This document shows positions 26,737 to 36,392 of a stretch of 64,000 bases of DNA, piece after piece. The position numbers were made by a program, and so were the translations under genes. The stretch covers positions 1,736,001 to 1,800,000 of the forward strand of contig NZ_CP042464.1 in the NCBI RefSeq assembly GCF_015074785.1, in the 5' to 3' direction. Numbering within the stretch: the first letter of the stretch is position 1; each line of letters starts with the position of its first letter. The notes under the pieces were generated by a model. That model was not told the origin of the DNA, made no database searches, and saw nothing but the letters and a program-made list of their open reading frames with translations. The DNA is from Segatella copri. Lineage in GTDB: Bacteria; Bacteroidota; Bacteroidia; Bacteroidales; Bacteroidaceae.

Positions 26737-27291
26737 ATGAGAACTGTTTACGAATTTTCTGTTAAAGACAGAAAGGGAAAGGATGTTTCCCTCAAGGAGT
26801 ATGCCAACGAAGTGCTGCTCATCGTTAACACCGCCACAAAGTGTGGTTTCACACCTCAGTATGAGGAACTGGAGAAACTTTATGAGACCTATCATTCTCA
26901 AGGTTTCGAAATACTTGATTTTCCTTGCAACCAGTTTGGTCAGCAAGCCCCTGGTACAGATGAAAGCATTCATCAGTTCTGCAAGCTTACATACGGCACA
27001 GAGTTCCAGCGCTACAAGAAGATCAAGGTAAACGGAGACGATGCTGCCCCTCTCTTCAAATTTCTGAAAGAATGTAAGGGCTTTGCTGGTTGGGACGAGA
27101 GCCACCCTCTCTACCCTGTTCTCGACAAGATGTTGAGCGAGGCTGATCCTAACTACAAGGAGAGTGCCGATATCAAGTGGAACTTCACCAAGTTCCTCGT
27201 TAACAAGAAGGGTCAGGTTGTAGCCCGCTTCGAGCCTACCACAAGCTTCGATGTCATCGCTAAGGCTATCGAAGAGTGGTTGAACTTCTAA
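26737..27291 (+). CDS. Glutathione peroxidase-family thiol peroxidase
   Basis: 184 residues. Motifs: NTATKCGFT with peroxidatic Cys36 (Cys, not selenocysteine), FPCNQFGQQ with Gln66, and KWNFTKFL with Trp148-Asn149; together these complete the catalytic tetrad region. It has about 20 extra residues (GWDESHPLYPVLDKMLSEAD) before KWNF compared with the short bacterial form. It reduces hydroperoxides in the cytoplasm, in bacteria usually with thioredoxin. A -7 box TATCTTTG is at 26667-26674. It is monocistronic. Confidence 0.92.
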   Translation: MRTVYEFSVKDRKGKDVSLKEYANEVLLIVNTATKCGFTPQYEELEKLYETYHSQGFEILDFPCNQFGQQAPGTDESIHQFCKLTYGTEFQRYKKIKVNGDDAAPLFKFLKECKGFAGWDESHPLYPVLDKMLSEADPNYKESADIKWNFTKFLVNKKGQVVARFEPTTSFDVIAKAIEEWLNF

Positions 27292-27357
27292 TGAAAGATA
27301 GAAGTCTCGAACTGAGAATAGAATTTCTAAAAAAAGAGAATAGAATCTCTAAATAAA

Positions 27358-27391
27358 AAGCCAGGTTGCTTTTCGCAGCCTGGCTTCTTTT
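27358..27391. terminator. Bidirectional terminator, gpx / trpB-like
   Basis: AAGCCAGG ... GC / GC ... CCTGGCTT hairpin, then CTTTTAT. An A-run lies on the other side. Confidence 0.8.
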
Positions 27392-27475
27392 ATATGTGAT
27401 ATCGTTATTTCAATATATCGCAAGGAATAATTGTCAACTGTTTGCTATAAACTATAAACTATTAACTGTTAACTA

Positions 27476-28837
27476 TTAGTCAACCTTTGGCACATCCTTG
27501 AGGAACTGCTGGATTTCTTCATCACTTACTGAATAATTGTGCAAATCGCCATTAATATAGCTATCGTAAGACGGCATATCGATAAGACCATGGCCTGAGA
27601 GGCAGAACAGGATAACCTTCTCCTTGCCCTCTTCCTTAGCCTTCAGAGCCTCACGTATAGTGGCTGCAATCGCATGACAGCTCTCTGGAGCAGGAATGAT
27701 ACCCTCGGTCTGTGCAAAGAGCATACCCGCCTTGAATGACTCCAGCTGAGGGATATCTACACCATGCAGGTAACCATCCTTCAGAAGCTGGGAGATAATC
27801 ATGCCCGCACCATGATAACGGAGACCACCTGCATGAATGTTGGCTGGCTTGAAATCATGACCCAAAGTAAACATTGGCAGCAATGGAGTATAACCTGCCT
27901 CATCACCGAAATCATACTCAAACTTACCGCGAGTCAGCTTAGGACAGCTCTCCGGCTCTGCAGCAATAAACTCAGTATGGCGCTCGCCTGTGAAGTTGTG
28001 ACGGAGGAATGGGAAGGCAATACCACCAAAGTTACTACCACCACCGAAACAAGCAATCACCTGATCAGGATACTCACCTGCCATCGCCATCTGCTTCTCT
28101 GCCTCTAGACCGATGATGGTCTGGTGAAGTGCCACATGATTGAGCACGGAACCCAGTGTATATTTACAGCCTGGTGTTGTAGTAGCCAGCTCAACAGCCT
28201 CACTGATAGCCGTACCGAGCGAACCAGGATGATGAGGATCACGTGTGATGATATTTTTACCGGCACGTGTACTCATGGAAGGAGAACCCTCTACTGTGGC
28301 TCCAAACGTACGCATGATGCTGGAACGGTATGGTTTCTGCTGCATGGTAATCTTTACCTGATAAACTGCTGCCTCCAGGCCGTAGAGTTTTGCTGCATAA
28401 GAGAGGGCTGCACCCCACTGTCCTGCACCAGTCTCTGTAGTGACGTTGGTATCACCCTCCTGCTTACAGTAGTAGCACTGAGGTATGGCTGAATTGATTT
28501 TATGAGAGCCTAACGGATTGGTACTCTCATTCTTGAAGTAGATATGCGCCGGAGTACCGAGTGCCTCCTCAAGGGCATAAGCACGTACAAGAGGGGTTGA
28601 ACGGTAGAAGGTGTACTTCTCCAGCACATCTTCCGGAATATCAATCCAAGCGTGCTCTGTATCAAGTTCTTGCTTTGAGCACTCCTTATTAAATACGTGT
28701 GACAAATCATCAGCATTCATTGGCTGGTGTGTCTGAGGGTTCAATGGTGGCAATGGCTTGTTAGGCATATCTGCCTGAATGTTGTACCACTGAGTAGGAA
28801 GTTCCTGCTCGCTTAAGATGTACTTTTTCTGTCTCAT
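27476..28837 (-). CDS. trpB: TrpB-like pyridoxal-phosphate enzyme (tryptophan synthase beta, TrpB2 type)
   Basis: 453 residues from the ATG at 28837; 13 upstream in-frame codons are A/T-rich leader sequence and were excluded. The PLP lysine is Lys113 in NPLGSHKINSA. ETGAGQWG, the phosphate-binding CFGGGSNFGG and the C-terminal LSGHG are present. The long N-terminus (LPTQWYNIQADMP) marks the TrpB2 subgroup rather than the partner-dependent TrpB1. No trpA or other trp gene is nearby, consistent with a free-standing enzyme that makes tryptophan from indole and serine. A -7 box lies at 28874-28881. Confidence 0.88.
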   Translation of the reverse strand: MRQKKYILSEQELPTQWYNIQADMPNKPLPPLNPQTHQPMNADDLSHVFNKECSKQELDTEHAWIDIPEDVLEKYTFYRSTPLVRAYALEEALGTPAHIYFKNESTNPLGSHKINSAIPQCYYCKQEGDTNVTTETGAGQWGAALSYAAKLYGLEAAVYQVKITMQQKPYRSSIMRTFGATVEGSPSMSTRAGKNIITRDPHHPGSLGTAISEAVELATTTPGCKYTLGSVLNHVALHQTIIGLEAEKQMAMAGEYPDQVIACFGGGSNFGGIAFPFLRHNFTGERHTEFIAAEPESCPKLTRGKFEYDFGDEAGYTPLLPMFTLGHDFKPANIHAGGLRYHGAGMIISQLLKDGYLHGVDIPQLESFKAGMLFAQTEGIIPAPESCHAIAATIREALKAKEEGKEKVILFCLSGHGLIDMPSYDSYINGDLHNYSVSDEEIQQFLKDVPKVD

Positions 28838-29203
28838 GTTTATATATATGTTTAAAATTGTTGTATGCCTGAACAAAGGTACAAATAAAAAATGAAATAA
28901 AGAACTTTTTTATGTGTTTTTCCACTATTTTTTATTTTTATCCAATAAAATAGTTCATTCTACAGGTATTATTTGTTACATAAGTGTATTTTCAGTGTCA
29001 TTTTTATAAATTTAATCAAATATTACCCCACAAAATACCAAATATTACACCCAATATTATAATGAAAAATAGTATCTTTGCAACAGAAAAATTCAACATG
29101 CGTTGTGAAACGCTTATCATCATCTTTTACTTATACAAAAAATAAAACATTGGAACTCAATAGGGATATTGGGATTCCAATGTTTTTTTATGCAATAAAC
29201 TGA
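28838..29203. other. 366-bp A/T-rich spacer with a possible plus-strand RNA
   Basis: No gene. It holds the trpB -7 box (28874-28881, minus strand), a plus-strand -7 box TATCTTTG (29074-29081) and a bidirectional terminator (29147-29189). Promoter box and terminator would frame a plus-strand RNA of about 100 nt (29088-29185), but no -33 box is visible. Confidence 0.4.
29147..29189. terminator. Bidirectional terminator downstream of mfd
   Basis: ACATTGGAA / TTCCAATGT, with a seven-T run on the plus side and an A-rich stretch on the other side that reads as T on the minus strand. Confidence 0.8.
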
Positions 29204-32200
29204 TTACTTTTCATTACCTAAATCTATCTGCGATATCTGATTCAGCAGGTTTACAGCCTGCCCTACTGTCTTCACATCATTGATGCGAAGCATTCGCTTG
29301 TTGAATTTTTCCTTCAGAACACAATCTTGAATATGACTGGTAACGTAAGCGAGTATGCGGTTAAACATCTGACTTCTGTAGAACGGACTGTTTACATTGC
29401 TTACAAACTGCATCTGCATATAGCCCTGCTTGAGAATAATCTTCTCGCAACCTAGCTTCTTGCCTACCCTACGCAGACCTACCACATGCATCAGTTCGTC
29501 TGCTTCATGAGGCACAGGACCAAAACGGTCTATCATACGCTTGCGGTAAGCTTCTACTTCATCATCGCTCTCCAGGCGGTCCAGTTCACGATAAAGAAGC
29601 ATGCGCTCACTGTCACCAGGCACATAAGTCTGAGGGAAATACATCTCCAGATCGCTCTCTATGCCACAATCGTCAACGAAATCATCACCCGTAAGCTGGG
29701 CACCTTCATCCATCTTCTCCTGATAAAGATCACAGAACTCCTCGTTCTTCAACTCTGTGACAGCCTGAGAGAGAATCTTCTGGTAGGTTTCATAACCCAG
29801 ATCTTCCATAAAACCGCTCTGCTCAGAGCCCAGCAGATTACCCGCACCGCGGATATCCAGGTCCTGCATGGCGAGATTGAAGCCGCTACCCAGTTCGCTG
29901 AACGTCTCCAGCGCCTCCAGACGGCGACGCGCCTCAGGAGTAAGTGCACTCTTAGGTGGCGCCATCAGATAGCAGAAAGCCTTCTTGTTGCTTCTTCCTA
30001 CGCGTCCACGCATCTGATGCAGGTCACTCAATCCGAAGTGATGAGCATCGCTCACGATAATCGTATTGGCATTGGAAATGTCGATACCATTCTCTACAAT
30101 AGTGGTAGAAAGCAGTACATCATAATCGTAATTGATAAAGCCCATGATGATTTTCTCCAAATCCTCAGGCTTCATCTGTCCGTGACCGATTGCTACCCTA
30201 CAGTCTGGGATATGCTTCTCGATGAGCATCTTGAGCTCCGGAAGCTTGGATATTCTGTCGCATACGAAATAAACCTGTCCGTTTCGGCTCATCTCGAAAT
30301 TGATGGCATCGCAGATAACTTCACTACTAAACGTTACCAGTTCGGTATGAATCGGATAACGGTTAGGTGGCGGAGTGCGCATGATACTCATATCCCGGGC
30401 GCCCATCAGAGAGAACTGGAGGGTTCGCGGAATCGGAGTGGCACTCATCGTGAGTGTATCGACATTTACCTTGAGCTGACGGAGTTTCTCTTTGGTAGAC
30501 ACACCGAACTTCTGCTCTTCATCGATGACGAGCAGTCCCAGGTCATGCCATTTCACGGTCTTTGATATCAGCTTATGCGTACCTATGAGGATATCAATCT
30601 TACCCCCTTTCAGGGCGTCAAGCACCTCTCTGGTTTCCTTCGTTGTACGGGCTCTACTGAGATAGTCTACCCTTACAGGCATGCCTTCCAGACGCTTTTT
30701 GAAAGTCTGATAGTGCTGGAAAGCCAGAACGGTAGTAGGCACCAGCACCGCAACCTGCTTGCTGTCGCACGCTGCCTTGAAGGCTGCACGGATGGCAACC
30801 TCAGTCTTGCCGAAGCCCACATCGCCACAAACCAGACGGTCCATCGGTCTGCCGCTCTCCATATCCTTCTTTACCTCCTGAGTAGCCTTATTCTGGTCTG
30901 GCGTATCTTCATACAGGAAGGAAGCCTCCAGCGTATGCTGCAGATAATTGTCGGCACTGAAGGCGAATCCCTTCTCCCGTCGGCGCTGGGCATAGAGTTT
31001 GATGAGGTCGCGCGCAATGTCCTTGATTCGCTTCTTAGCCTTGTCCTTGAGTTTATCCCAGGCACCTGTACCCAGTGTAGACAGGCGAGGCGGAGTACCG
31101 GTATCGCTGCGGCGATATTTGCTGATTTTATAAAGCGAGTGGATAGAAACATCCACCTTGTCATTGTTCGTATAGACGATGCGGATCATTTCCTGATAGC
31201 TGTTGCCCGTAGGAACCCTAACCAGACCGCCGAACTTGCCGATACCGAAGTCTACATGCACGATAAAATCTCCCACTTCCATCTCCTGCAGTTCCTTCAT
31301 GGTGAGTGCCATCTTGCCGGCTCTCGCTTTATCTGAGCGCAGGTTATATTTATGAAAACGGTCAAAAATCTGATGATCGGTAAAGAAACAGCACTTCTTG
31401 TCATGGTCAGTAAAGCCTTCATGAAGCGTCTTGTCTACCGGTGTAAAACGGATGGCGTAGCGCTTCAGCTCTTCGCTTTCAAAGATATCCTTCAGGCGCT
31501 GTTGCTGCTTCTGGCTATCTGCCAATATATATAAGGTGTAACCCTGGAGCAGGAAATCCTCCAGAGTCTGGCAAAGCAAATTGAAATTCTTATGGAAAAG
31601 AGGCTGTGGAGCGATATTGAAAGGTATCACTGCCGAACTCTCTGACGGAGCGACCTTGCCGAACTCGATGCGGAGATGAGCCGCTACTGCCTTCTTGAAA
31701 TCGAGCGGAGAAACGAGGTTGAGCTCGGTCTTCATGTCATGTCTGATGCGCTCTGCCTCTACCTCAGTAGCTCCCTCCAGCTGCTCGGTAAGGCTCTGCG
31801 ATGAGAAGCCTTCAGTATAGATCTGACCGATGCGGTCGCAAACGAAAGAAAGGTCTTTCGCCACGACTGGCGTACTTTCGGAGAGGAAATTGAGGAAACA
31901 CTGCTTGTTGCTCTCGATATGGGCGAGTTCGGGCACGATTTCTATCTCTGTGCGCTTCACCTGCGAGAGCTGGGTCTCTACATCAAAGGTACGGATGGTG
32001 TCAATCTCATCGCCGAAGAAGTCGATACGGAACGGATATTCGCAGCTGTAGGAATAGACATCGAGGATGCTTCCACGCACGGCAAACTGGCCCGGTTCAT
32101 AAACATAATCGGTTTCTTTGAGTTCGAAATCGCGCAGGGTATGAACTACATCGGTCTGGGCAATCTGCTGGCCTACAGCCAGTTTCATTATCCGTTCATC

Positions 32201-32614
32201 CAGATTCTGCTTAGCCACAACGAGTTCTGCCAGTGCATCGGGATAAGTGACTACCAGGAAATGTCCTCCCGAAGAGAGGCGCGCCAGCACCTCTGTACGT
32301 AGGATTTCGTTCGCTGCATCACGCTGCCCGTATTTCACGGCACGCCGATAGCTGGAAGGAAAGAAGAAGACCTTCTCCTGCCCCATCATCTGAGTGAGAT
32401 CGTGATAAAAATAGCCTGCTTCATCGGCATCATCCAGCACGAAGAGTACCGAACGCCTCTTCTTCCCCTGCAGAGAAGCAAAGAACATCGGAGCCGAAGA
32501 GCACAGCAAACCCTGGAGAAAAATGGAATGAACCGACTTCTTCCCCATCAAATCAAAGAGGGCATCCGCCTGTGGCGAACGCCCGTATGTTTTTTCTATC
32601 TTTTGGATTTCCAT
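29204..32614 (-). CDS. mfd: Transcription-repair coupling factor Mfd
   Basis: 1136 residues, full length. The N-terminal part is a UvrB-homology region. The CarD-like RNA polymerase interaction domain begins MEVGDFIVHVDFGIGKF, near residue 450. The RecG-like translocase follows, with Walker A GDVGFGKTEVA, DEEQKFGV in place of a DEAD box, SATPIPRTLQ and the motif QMRGRVGRS. The C-terminal TRCF domain contains RFGPVPHEADELM. It removes stalled RNA polymerase from damaged DNA and recruits UvrA. The 49-bp gap to the upstream glycosyltransferase gene holds GATTACT-type heptads. Confidence 0.95.
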   Translation of the reverse strand: MEIQKIEKTYGRSPQADALFDLMGKKSVHSIFLQGLLCSSAPMFFASLQGKKRRSVLFVLDDADEAGYFYHDLTQMMGQEKVFFFPSSYRRAVKYGQRDAANEILRTEVLARLSSGGHFLVVTYPDALAELVVAKQNLDERIMKLAVGQQIAQTDVVHTLRDFELKETDYVYEPGQFAVRGSILDVYSYSCEYPFRIDFFGDEIDTIRTFDVETQLSQVKRTEIEIVPELAHIESNKQCFLNFLSESTPVVAKDLSFVCDRIGQIYTEGFSSQSLTEQLEGATEVEAERIRHDMKTELNLVSPLDFKKAVAAHLRIEFGKVAPSESSAVIPFNIAPQPLFHKNFNLLCQTLEDFLLQGYTLYILADSQKQQQRLKDIFESEELKRYAIRFTPVDKTLHEGFTDHDKKCCFFTDHQIFDRFHKYNLRSDKARAGKMALTMKELQEMEVGDFIVHVDFGIGKFGGLVRVPTGNSYQEMIRIVYTNNDKVDVSIHSLYKISKYRRSDTGTPPRLSTLGTGAWDKLKDKAKKRIKDIARDLIKLYAQRRREKGFAFSADNYLQHTLEASFLYEDTPDQNKATQEVKKDMESGRPMDRLVCGDVGFGKTEVAIRAAFKAACDSKQVAVLVPTTVLAFQHYQTFKKRLEGMPVRVDYLSRARTTKETREVLDALKGGKIDILIGTHKLISKTVKWHDLGLLVIDEEQKFGVSTKEKLRQLKVNVDTLTMSATPIPRTLQFSLMGARDMSIMRTPPPNRYPIHTELVTFSSEVICDAINFEMSRNGQVYFVCDRISKLPELKMLIEKHIPDCRVAIGHGQMKPEDLEKIIMGFINYDYDVLLSTTIVENGIDISNANTIIVSDAHHFGLSDLHQMRGRVGRSNKKAFCYLMAPPKSALTPEARRRLEALETFSELGSGFNLAMQDLDIRGAGNLLGSEQSGFMEDLGYETYQKILSQAVTELKNEEFCDLYQEKMDEGAQLTGDDFVDDCGIESDLEMYFPQTYVPGDSERMLLYRELDRLESDDEVEAYRKRMIDRFGPVPHEADELMHVVGLRRVGKKLGCEKIILKQGYMQMQFVSNVNSPFYRSQMFNRILAYVTSHIQDCVLKEKFNKRMLRINDVKTVGQAVNLLNQISQIDLGNEK

Positions 32615-32663
32615 CCAAGTACTGATTAGTGATTACTGATTACTGAGTAGTGATTACAGAGTA

Positions 32664-33404
32664 TTAATCCTTCTTCGGATATTTCTTGAACCAGCCATCC
32701 AGGCGCAGTCGCATCACGCCAAAGAAAGCCTCACCGAAGATGCCACCACTCATCTTGCTCACACCTTCACGACGGTTAACAAAGATGACAGGCACCTCCT
32801 TGATCTTGAAACCTATTCGATGAGCCGTATATTTCATCTCTATCTGGAAAGCATAGCCCTTGAAGCGGATAGCATCCAAATCTATGGTTTCCAACACCTT
32901 ACGTCGGTAGCAGACGAATCCAGCTGTGGTATCATTCACCTTAAATCCGGTTACGATACGTACGTATTTAGAAGCGAAATAGCTCATCAATACGCGCCCG
33001 ATAGGCCAGTTGACCACGTTCACACCCGAAATATATCTTGAACCTACAGCCACATCATACCCCTCATCGTGAGTTGCCGCATAGAGACGAGGCAAATCAT
33101 TAGGATCATGACTGAAGTCGGCATCCATCTCGAAGATGAAGTCATAGCCCTGCTTCAATGACCATTTGAAGCCCATGATATAGGCTGTACCCAAACCGAG
33201 CTTACCCGAACGCTCCAGGATATGCAGACGACCGGCAAACTCATTAGCCATCAAGCCCTTAACAATGGCAGCTGTACCGTCAGGACTTCCGTCATCGATA
33301 ACGAGGATATCAAACTGCTTTTCGAGACCGAAGACAGCACGGATGATTTTCTCGATGTTTTCCTTCTCATTATATGTAGGAATGATTACTATGCTATCAC
33401 TCAT
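32664..33404 (-). CDS. Polyprenol-phosphate glycosyltransferase (GT2, Dpm1-like)
   Basis: 246 residues. The GT-A fold opens VIIPTYNEKENIEKII and contains VIDDGSPDGT, the DXD equivalent MDADFSHDP and the conserved AVGSRYISG. There is no C-terminal membrane segment, as in soluble-type dolichol-phosphate mannose synthases. It is expected to transfer a hexose from a nucleotide sugar to a polyprenyl phosphate at the cytoplasmic membrane. A consensus promoter at 33455-33484 separates it from the upstream acyltransferase. Confidence 0.88.
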   Translation of the reverse strand: MSDSIVIIPTYNEKENIEKIIRAVFGLEKQFDILVIDDGSPDGTAAIVKGLMANEFAGRLHILERSGKLGLGTAYIMGFKWSLKQGYDFIFEMDADFSHDPNDLPRLYAATHDEGYDVAVGSRYISGVNVVNWPIGRVLMSYFASKYVRIVTGFKVNDTTAGFVCYRRKVLETIDLDAIRFKGYAFQIEMKYTAHRIGFKIKEVPVIFVNRREGVSKMSGGIFGEAFFGVMRLRLDGWFKKYPKKD

Positions 33405-33454
33405 AACTTCTTATAATTTTAATGATTCTGATTCTATATAATGTAATACAGATG

Positions 33455-33484
33455 CAAAATTACAACTTATTTTTGAAATAACAA
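33455..33484 (-). promoter_or_regulatory. Promoter of the GT2 gene
   Basis: On the minus strand TTG (33482-33484), 19 nt, TAATTTTG (33455-33462). The leader is about 45 nt. Confidence 0.65.
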
Positions 33485-33498
33485 GCGAAAATCCGAAA

Positions 33499-34257
33499 TT
33501 ATTGGTCCGGATTCTCTACAAAACCCTGATATTTCTTGTCAAGTCCGTTCATGATCGCCTCATAGCTCTTATTCATCTGGTTCTTGATATTGTCAGCTCC
33601 CTTGCCAATCGGCTCGATAGGCTCATGAATGGTGAGCTTCAGAGGATGCCAGAAAGCCCAGTAGATGTCCTTCATGCGAGGCTTCACATCAAAACTGCCA
33701 TTAATGGTAAGCGGACATACCGGCAACTGCAGTTCATCGGCAAGCATGAAAGCGCCGCGGCGGAACACGCCCATGTGCCCCGTAAACGAACGGGCACCCT
33801 CTGGGAATACCACCAGCGACATGCCCTCTTTGAGCACCTCGCGAGCACGGTCATAAGAAGCACGGATCTTCGAAGGTCCGCTCTTGTCTACAAAGATGTG
33901 GTGCGCATACTCACAGGCAATACCGATGAGAGGCACTTTGCGCAAGCCCTTCTTCATCATCCACTTGAAGTTTCTGCCCAGGAAGCCGTAAATCAGGAAG
34001 ATATCGAAAGCGCCCTGATGATTGGCCACGAAAACATAACTCTGGTTCTTCTTGAGATGCTCACGTCCCTCTACTTTTACAGGCAGAAGGAGGATGCGGA
34101 CCCAAAGCCAGGACCAATACTTACCAGGATAATAGCCCCAGAAATGCCCATTACCCAGCATGCATCCCAAAACAGTAGTTAAACTGGTTAAAACACTAGC
34201 TACCAACAGGATAGGCAAGCATATTACAAGTTGATACAGACGATATAAGTACTTCAT
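33499..34257 (-). CDS. plsC: 1-acyl-sn-glycerol-3-phosphate acyltransferase
   Basis: 252 residues. An N-terminal membrane helix (about 9-32) is followed by the acyltransferase motif HQGAFD (80-85, H-x4-D) and the substrate motif FPEGARS. It makes phosphatidic acid from lysophosphatidic acid at the inner face of the membrane. The 53-bp gap from the metallophosphoesterase gene holds AACATTC-type heptads. Confidence 0.9.
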   Translation of the reverse strand: MKYLYRLYQLVICLPILLVASVLTSLTTVLGCMLGNGHFWGYYPGKYWSWLWVRILLLPVKVEGREHLKKNQSYVFVANHQGAFDIFLIYGFLGRNFKWMMKKGLRKVPLIGIACEYAHHIFVDKSGPSKIRASYDRAREVLKEGMSLVVFPEGARSFTGHMGVFRRGAFMLADELQLPVCPLTINGSFDVKPRMKDIYWAFWHPLKLTIHEPIEPIGKGADNIKNQMNKSYEAIMNGLDKKYQGFVENPDQ

Positions 34258-34310
34258 TTTTTATTTAAGAATGAATAATTTAACACTCAACATTTAACAT
34301 TCAACACTCC

Positions 34311-35528
34311 TTATTTTCTCTTCAGTGTGATGACCACGATTTCTGCCGTAGCCCCTATGCGGATTGGAACGGTACCGCCCAGCCCCGATGTGGTATAGAG
34401 CTGGCAACCCTCCTCTTCGAAGAGGCCGTAATCATAAGGAGTAAACATCAACGGACGCAAGCCCAGGATACTGATCTGCCCCGCATGCGTATGACCGCTC
34501 AGCGTAAGCTGCGGTGCTACGACCAGCGAATCCTTCCTGTCAGGTCCTATCACATCGCCATCCTCATCCTTCTCCTTATTAATAGTAGAAGGCCAGGTCT
34601 CGCGCCATTGCTTCGGAATATGCTGCAGCATCAGCACGAAAGAGCCCGGTCTGATGCCATACAGCGCCTTCCTTACGTTGGTGCGCTTTGGTTTGTCATA
34701 GTTCTCTGTACCAGCTACATAGATGCTGTCAGCGCCTCTATGCACCTCCACATGTTCATTCATCAGCAGGCGCCATCCGCAACTCCGCTGGAAGTCCTGC
34801 ATCCGCTTCTCTAATGCAGCTATCTCCTGCTCATCATCTACATCCATATAATAGGTGTAATCGTGATTGCCCAGCACACTCATCACGCCGTCTCTGGCTT
34901 TCAGACTGCTGAGCAGCGCCTGATACTTAGGCAGTTCATCGGGTGTAACATTCTGTAAATCACCCGTAAAGCAAATCAGATCAGGTTTTTCGGCATTAAT
35001 ACTGTCGATATCGCGCTGAGGCAGATGACCACGCCAGCCATAGTATGACCCGAGATGGATGTCGCTGAACTGAACGATGCGATAGCCCTCGAAAGACTTC
35101 GGCAGATTGGGTACATAGATGGTGATACGCTTGACCTGCATCTTAGGAAATCCTTCGGTAAATCCGTAGATAAAGCAGATGAACGCCACCGCTCCCACTA
35201 CCAGTCCGAGGAGCTTACCCCAGTTGCGATGTCCGTGAAGGAGCCGCATACAGCACCAACCGAAGACACTGAACAGGCTGAAGACAAACTGCGGAACCGC
35301 ACATACTGCCATCATCACAAACCAGATGTCGATGAGCACCGGATTGCGTGGCAGGAAGTTGGGCTGCATCGTGATATACGCGCTGTAGGCGATAACCACG
35401 AAAGCCGGCAACCAGAAGAGCACCCGCTGCCAGAGACTCTTCAGCCGTAACTTGCCATACCTTTTATATATCCACAGATACGGCAACAGGGTGAATACCA
35501 CTACGGGTATCAATATTCTTGCTATCAT
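34311..35528 (-). CDS. Membrane-anchored metallophosphoesterase
   Basis: 405 residues. Four hydrophobic segments fill the first 130 residues, followed by a calcineurin-like phosphoesterase domain: SDIHLGSYYG (Asp, His), FTGDLQN, LGNHDYTY and SGHTHAGQ complete the five metal-binding motifs. The substrate is unknown; relatives hydrolyse phosphodiesters or lipid phosphates outside the membrane. Its start codon overlaps the stop codon of the upstream gene by 4 bp, so the two are translationally coupled. Confidence 0.85.
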   Translation of the reverse strand: MIARILIPVVVFTLLPYLWIYKRYGKLRLKSLWQRVLFWLPAFVVIAYSAYITMQPNFLPRNPVLIDIWFVMMAVCAVPQFVFSLFSVFGWCCMRLLHGHRNWGKLLGLVVGAVAFICFIYGFTEGFPKMQVKRITIYVPNLPKSFEGYRIVQFSDIHLGSYYGWRGHLPQRDIDSINAEKPDLICFTGDLQNVTPDELPKYQALLSSLKARDGVMSVLGNHDYTYYMDVDDEQEIAALEKRMQDFQRSCGWRLLMNEHVEVHRGADSIYVAGTENYDKPKRTNVRKALYGIRPGSFVLMLQHIPKQWRETWPSTINKEKDEDGDVIGPDRKDSLVVAPQLTLSGHTHAGQISILGLRPLMFTPYDYGLFEEEGCQLYTTSGLGGTVPIRIGATAEIVVITLKRK

Positions 35529-36346
35529 TTCTTGATCAAACTTGATTGAAGATACGTTTTCATTGCCTGCACGGGCACTCCTCTGCGCTGTGCATAGTCG
35601 CGAAGCTGGTCGTCTCCTATCCGTCCCAGTTCGAAATACCGCGACTTGGGATGTGCAAACATCAGCCCCGAAACACTGGCATGAGGCGTCATCATACCGC
35701 TTGTGGTGAGCCGGATGCCCACCTGACTCATATCGATGAGCTGGTCGATGATGAAGTTGGCACTGGTATCGGGCAGCGAAGGATATCCGATAGCCGGACG
35801 GATGCCCTGATAGCGCTCCAGATGCTGGTCTTCGATACTCAGCTGCTCGTCGGGAGCATAGCCCCAGATGCTGCGTCTCACCTCTTCGTGCAACTTCTCT
35901 GCCGTGGCTTCAGCCAACCGGTCGCAGAGTGTCTGTGCCATCATATTGAGGTAGTCGTCCGAGCGATATTTCTTCTCCAGACCGCCATCTACCGTCGTGC
36001 AGAAGATACCCAGCCGGTCTGTTATTCCGCAGCCCAGAGGGCGGATGAAATCAGCCAGACAGAGATTGGGTTCTCCCTGAGCCGCCGGATGCTGCTGACG
36101 GAGCATCGGGAAGCGTACTTTCTGCCCTTCCAGCCAGATATCATCCCCCTCGCTGTTCGCCTCGAAGAGTCCGAAGACGGCATAGGTATGATATTCGCCT
36201 TCCCATGAATGGAGCATATCGAGCGCCTCAGCCTTCATTTTTTCCTTTTCCTCTCGAGGTTTGCCGCTCAATCCCCAGGCATGATAGAAATATAGCCAGT
36301 TGATATATGGCTCAATTTCGCTTATATTGTATACTATTCTTCGCAT
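35525..36346 (-). CDS. Free-standing methionine synthase activation (AdoMet-binding) domain protein
   Basis: 273 residues. It matches the C-terminal reactivation domain of cobalamin-dependent methionine synthase, with the motif RPAIGYPSLPD and the later segment TTSGMMTPHASVSGLMF ... YF.LG.IG.DQ. The rest of MetH (homocysteine, folate and B12 domains) is missing and not encoded nearby. In the family this domain binds S-adenosylmethionine and remethylates oxidised cobalamin. It probably works in trans on a shortened MetH encoded elsewhere. It overlaps the metallophosphoesterase gene by 4 bp. Confidence 0.8.
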   Translation of the reverse strand: MRRIVYNISEIEPYINWLYFYHAWGLSGKPREEKEKMKAEALDMLHSWEGEYHTYAVFGLFEANSEGDDIWLEGQKVRFPMLRQQHPAAQGEPNLCLADFIRPLGCGITDRLGIFCTTVDGGLEKKYRSDDYLNMMAQTLCDRLAEATAEKLHEEVRRSIWGYAPDEQLSIEDQHLERYQGIRPAIGYPSLPDTSANFIIDQLIDMSQVGIRLTTSGMMTPHASVSGLMFAHPKSRYFELGRIGDDQLRDYAQRRGVPVQAMKTYLQSSLIKK

Positions 36347-36392
36347 CCGATACGATATTTTATTTTACAATCCCCGTAAGATTTCTCTTTTT

